A DNA stretch of 34,464 nt from DATIXD01 sp035518875. GTDB lineage: Bacteria; Pseudomonadota; Gammaproteobacteria; Methylococcales; Methylococcaceae. The stretch covers positions 1-34,464 of the forward strand of contig DATIXD010000066.1 of assembly GCA_035518875.1 (NCBI GenBank), in the 5' to 3' direction. Within the stretch, counting starts at the first letter, position 1. Each line of letters starts with the position of its first letter. The notes beneath the pieces are model-generated. The model was not told where the DNA came from, ran no database searches, and saw only the letters and a program-made list of their open reading frames with translations. Below are positions 32,932 to 34,464 of the stretch, piece after piece. The position numbers and the translations under genes are program-made.

Positions 32932-33663
32932 TTACGTCGTGCGCCGAACCTGATTCTGAACGGCGGTCAGGATGCCTCTGAGGATGTGAATATCCGTCTT
33001 TTCCAAACCGCAGCGGTTGAAGATGCGGCGCAGTCTGCGCAGCAGCGAGGGCGAGGATCTGCGCTCGTGCAGGAAACCGATCTCGAACAGGGTCCGGATC
33101 AGGTGTTCATGGAACGACTCCTGCTCCTCCGCCGTCGCAAGCTCCGCCTCTGCCGTTGTCTCGGCCACTGTCACTCGAGCCTGAGCGGCCTGAAACAACT
33201 CATAGGCGACCACCTGTACGGCGGCGGCCACGTTGAGCGAGCTGAACGCCGGATTGCAGGGAATGTGCAGCAGGTAATGGCAGCATTCCAGTTCCTCGTT
33301 GGTGAGCCCGGCGTGCTCGCGCCCGAACAGGATCGCCGTCCTGTGCTGATCCGCATCCCCCATCGCGATTTCCGCGCATTCCCTGGGACTCAGTTGCGGC
33401 CAGCTGATGGTGCGAAGGCGTGCACTGGCGCCGATGACCCTCTGGCAGTCCGCAATGGCATCATTCAGGCCTGCATGAACCCGGGCCGAGGCGAGGATGT
33501 CGTCGGCGCCCGAGGCGCGCGCATGGGCCTCCTCGCTGGGATATACCTTGGGGGCGACCAGGGCCAGATCGGACAAGCCCATATTTTTCATCGCGCGCGC
33601 CGCCGCCCCGATGTTGCCCGGATGGGTGGTTCCGACCATGACGATGCGGATATTCGACAACAA
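32932..33663 (-). CDS. trmJ: tRNA (Cm32/Um32) 2'-O-methyltransferase
   Basis: A 243-residue SPOUT methyltransferase: IVMVGTTHPGNIGAAARAMKNMG at the N-terminus (split about residue 6-28), LFGREHAGLTNEEL, and the knot motif IPCNPAFSSLNVAAAVQVV. A C-terminal helical extension (about 165-243) with HERRSSPSLLRRLRRIF fits TrmJ dimers. It methylates the ribose of tRNA position 32. It is upstream of cysE and divergent from suhB; normal length and motifs. Confidence 0.95.
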   Translation of the reverse strand: MLSNIRIVMVGTTHPGNIGAAARAMKNMGLSDLALVAPKVYPSEEAHARASGADDILASARVHAGLNDAIADCQRVIGASARLRTISWPQLSPRECAEIAMGDADQHRTAILFGREHAGLTNEELECCHYLLHIPCNPAFSSLNVAAAVQVVAYELFQAAQARVTVAETTAEAELATAEEQESFHEHLIRTLFEIGFLHERRSSPSLLRRLRRIFNRCGLEKTDIHILRGILTAVQNQVRRTT

Positions 33664-33756
33664 GCCTGGACCTTCTGCGCGGACCCGATTAAAAGGCGTA
33701 AAATACTAGCAGAAATTTGTTACCCTACACGGCTTTTTAGCCCTCCCGGTGGAACC

Positions 33757-34464
33757 ATGGACCCGATGCTGAACATCGCGGTCCGCGCGGCGCGAGGCGC
33801 GGGCGATCTGATCGTCCGCTACGTCGACCGCGTGGACTCGCTCAAGATCACGCCCAAAGGGCGCAACGACTTCGTCAGCGAGGTGGACCGCCAAGCCGAA
33901 CGGGAGATCATTAATATCCTGCAAAAAGCCTATCCGACCCATGCCTTTCTGGGCGAGGAAGGTGGACGCCAAGGGGTTGCGCGGGGCGATTTCGTCTGGG
34001 TGATCGATCCCCTCGACGGCACCACCAATTTTCTCCACGGCTTTCCCCAATTCGCCGTCTCCATCGCCCTGATGTACAAGGGCCGCCTCGAGTGCGGTGT
34101 GATCTACGACCCGCTCCGCCAGGAACTGTTCACCGCCAAGCGCGGGGGTGGGGCGACGCTGAACAATCGGCGGGTTCGCGTGACCAATCAAAACACCCTC
34201 AAGGGCGCGCTGCTGGGCACTGGCTTTCCCTTCAAGGATCAGCGCTACGTGGAGGCCTATCTCGGCATGTTCCGCGAGCTGATGAAAGACACCGCCGGCA
34301 TCCGCCGCGCCGGTTCGGCGGCCCTCGATCTGGCCTACGTCGCCTGCGGTCGGCTGGATGGGTTCTGGGAAATCGGCCTGAAAAAATGGGACATGGCGGC
34401 GGGCATCCTGCTGATCCTGGAAGCAGGCGGCATCGTCACCGACCTCGAGGGGAAAGACAAATAC
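33757..34464 (+). CDS. suhB: Inositol-1-monophosphatase SuhB, 3' end outside window
   Basis: 236 codons are present before the window edge, out of about 265-270 expected. Metal and catalytic motifs: DFVSEVDRQAE, FLGEEGG, WVIDPLDGTTNFLHGFPQF and KKWDMAAG. SuhB is a Mg2+-dependent inositol monophosphatase-family enzyme that also takes part in ribosomal RNA antitermination. ATG 33757 is used; a second ATG lies three codons downstream. A TAAAAT hexamer near 33700 is a possible -10. Divergent from trmJ, as often seen. Confidence 0.95.
   Translation, partial: MDPMLNIAVRAARGAGDLIVRYVDRVDSLKITPKGRNDFVSEVDRQAEREIINILQKAYPTHAFLGEEGGRQGVARGDFVWVIDPLDGTTNFLHGFPQFAVSIALMYKGRLECGVIYDPLRQELFTAKRGGGATLNNRRVRVTNQNTLKGALLGTGFPFKDQRYVEAYLGMFRELMKDTAGIRRAGSAALDLAYVACGRLDGFWEIGLKKWDMAAGILLILEAGGIVTDLEGKDKY

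Overview
The window reads as ordinary chromosomal DNA of a GC-rich gammaproteobacterium. The gene order aroQ-accB-accC-prmA-(zinc-ribbon/DUF3426 protein), the trmJ-cysE pair divergent from suhB, and slyX and yajD all fit that group. The accessory content makes a Methylococcaceae-like methanotroph plausible, but that is inference; no methane-oxidation gene is present. I see no rRNA, tRNA, insertion sequence, prophage or CRISPR array.

Layout. Positions 1-2307 hold a minus-strand REC-PAS-PAS-GGDEF-EAL response regulator cut by the window edge, followed by a minus-strand HMA/TauE-like/cupredoxin membrane protein (2469-3869). A housekeeping plus-strand block runs from aroQ to slyX (4079-8833). Next come a minus-strand CBS-SpoIIE phosphatase, a small membrane protein and an orphan ParA ATPase (8830-11340), then a small unknown protein and a second small membrane protein (11526-12603). 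Positions 12744-15165 carry pstB, phoU and a pssA-type phosphatidylserine synthase, with PhoB-type boxes before pstB and before pssA. A Cax-type cation/proton exchanger, a CE7-like esterase and a second esterase fill 15251-18259. An unusual accessory block (18298-29904) then holds a DUF5132 protein, an HMA_2-like protein, three EcsC paralogues, a third copy of the small membrane protein, a P2-like P-type ATPase with an N-terminal HMA_2-like domain coupled to a divergent MetK paralogue, a small PHA-granule-regulator-like protein, an M14 metallopeptidase and an alpha/beta hydrolase. On the minus strand at 29976-31794 lies a phospholipase C (PlcP)/glycosyltransferase (Agt) pair, followed by cysE, trmJ and a partial suhB.

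Main point. Five intergenic regions carry 11-bp-periodic repeats resembling the PhoB box (heptamer CTGTCAT, 4-bp spacer): before pstB, pssA, the second EcsC gene, plcP-agt, and a gene-free minus-strand region around 26,900. The last has a -10-like hexamer 10 bp downstream, then a 72-nt segment with a 5' hairpin and a terminator with a U-tract: a candidate phosphate-starvation small RNA. Together these suggest a local phosphate-stress and membrane-remodelling neighbourhood: PlcP removes phospholipid head groups, Agt glycosylates the diacylglycerol, and the EcsC, small membrane and P-ATPase-associated proteins may act on the altered membrane. The lipid part rests on known families; the part played by the EcsC, ATPase and MetK-like genes is inference.
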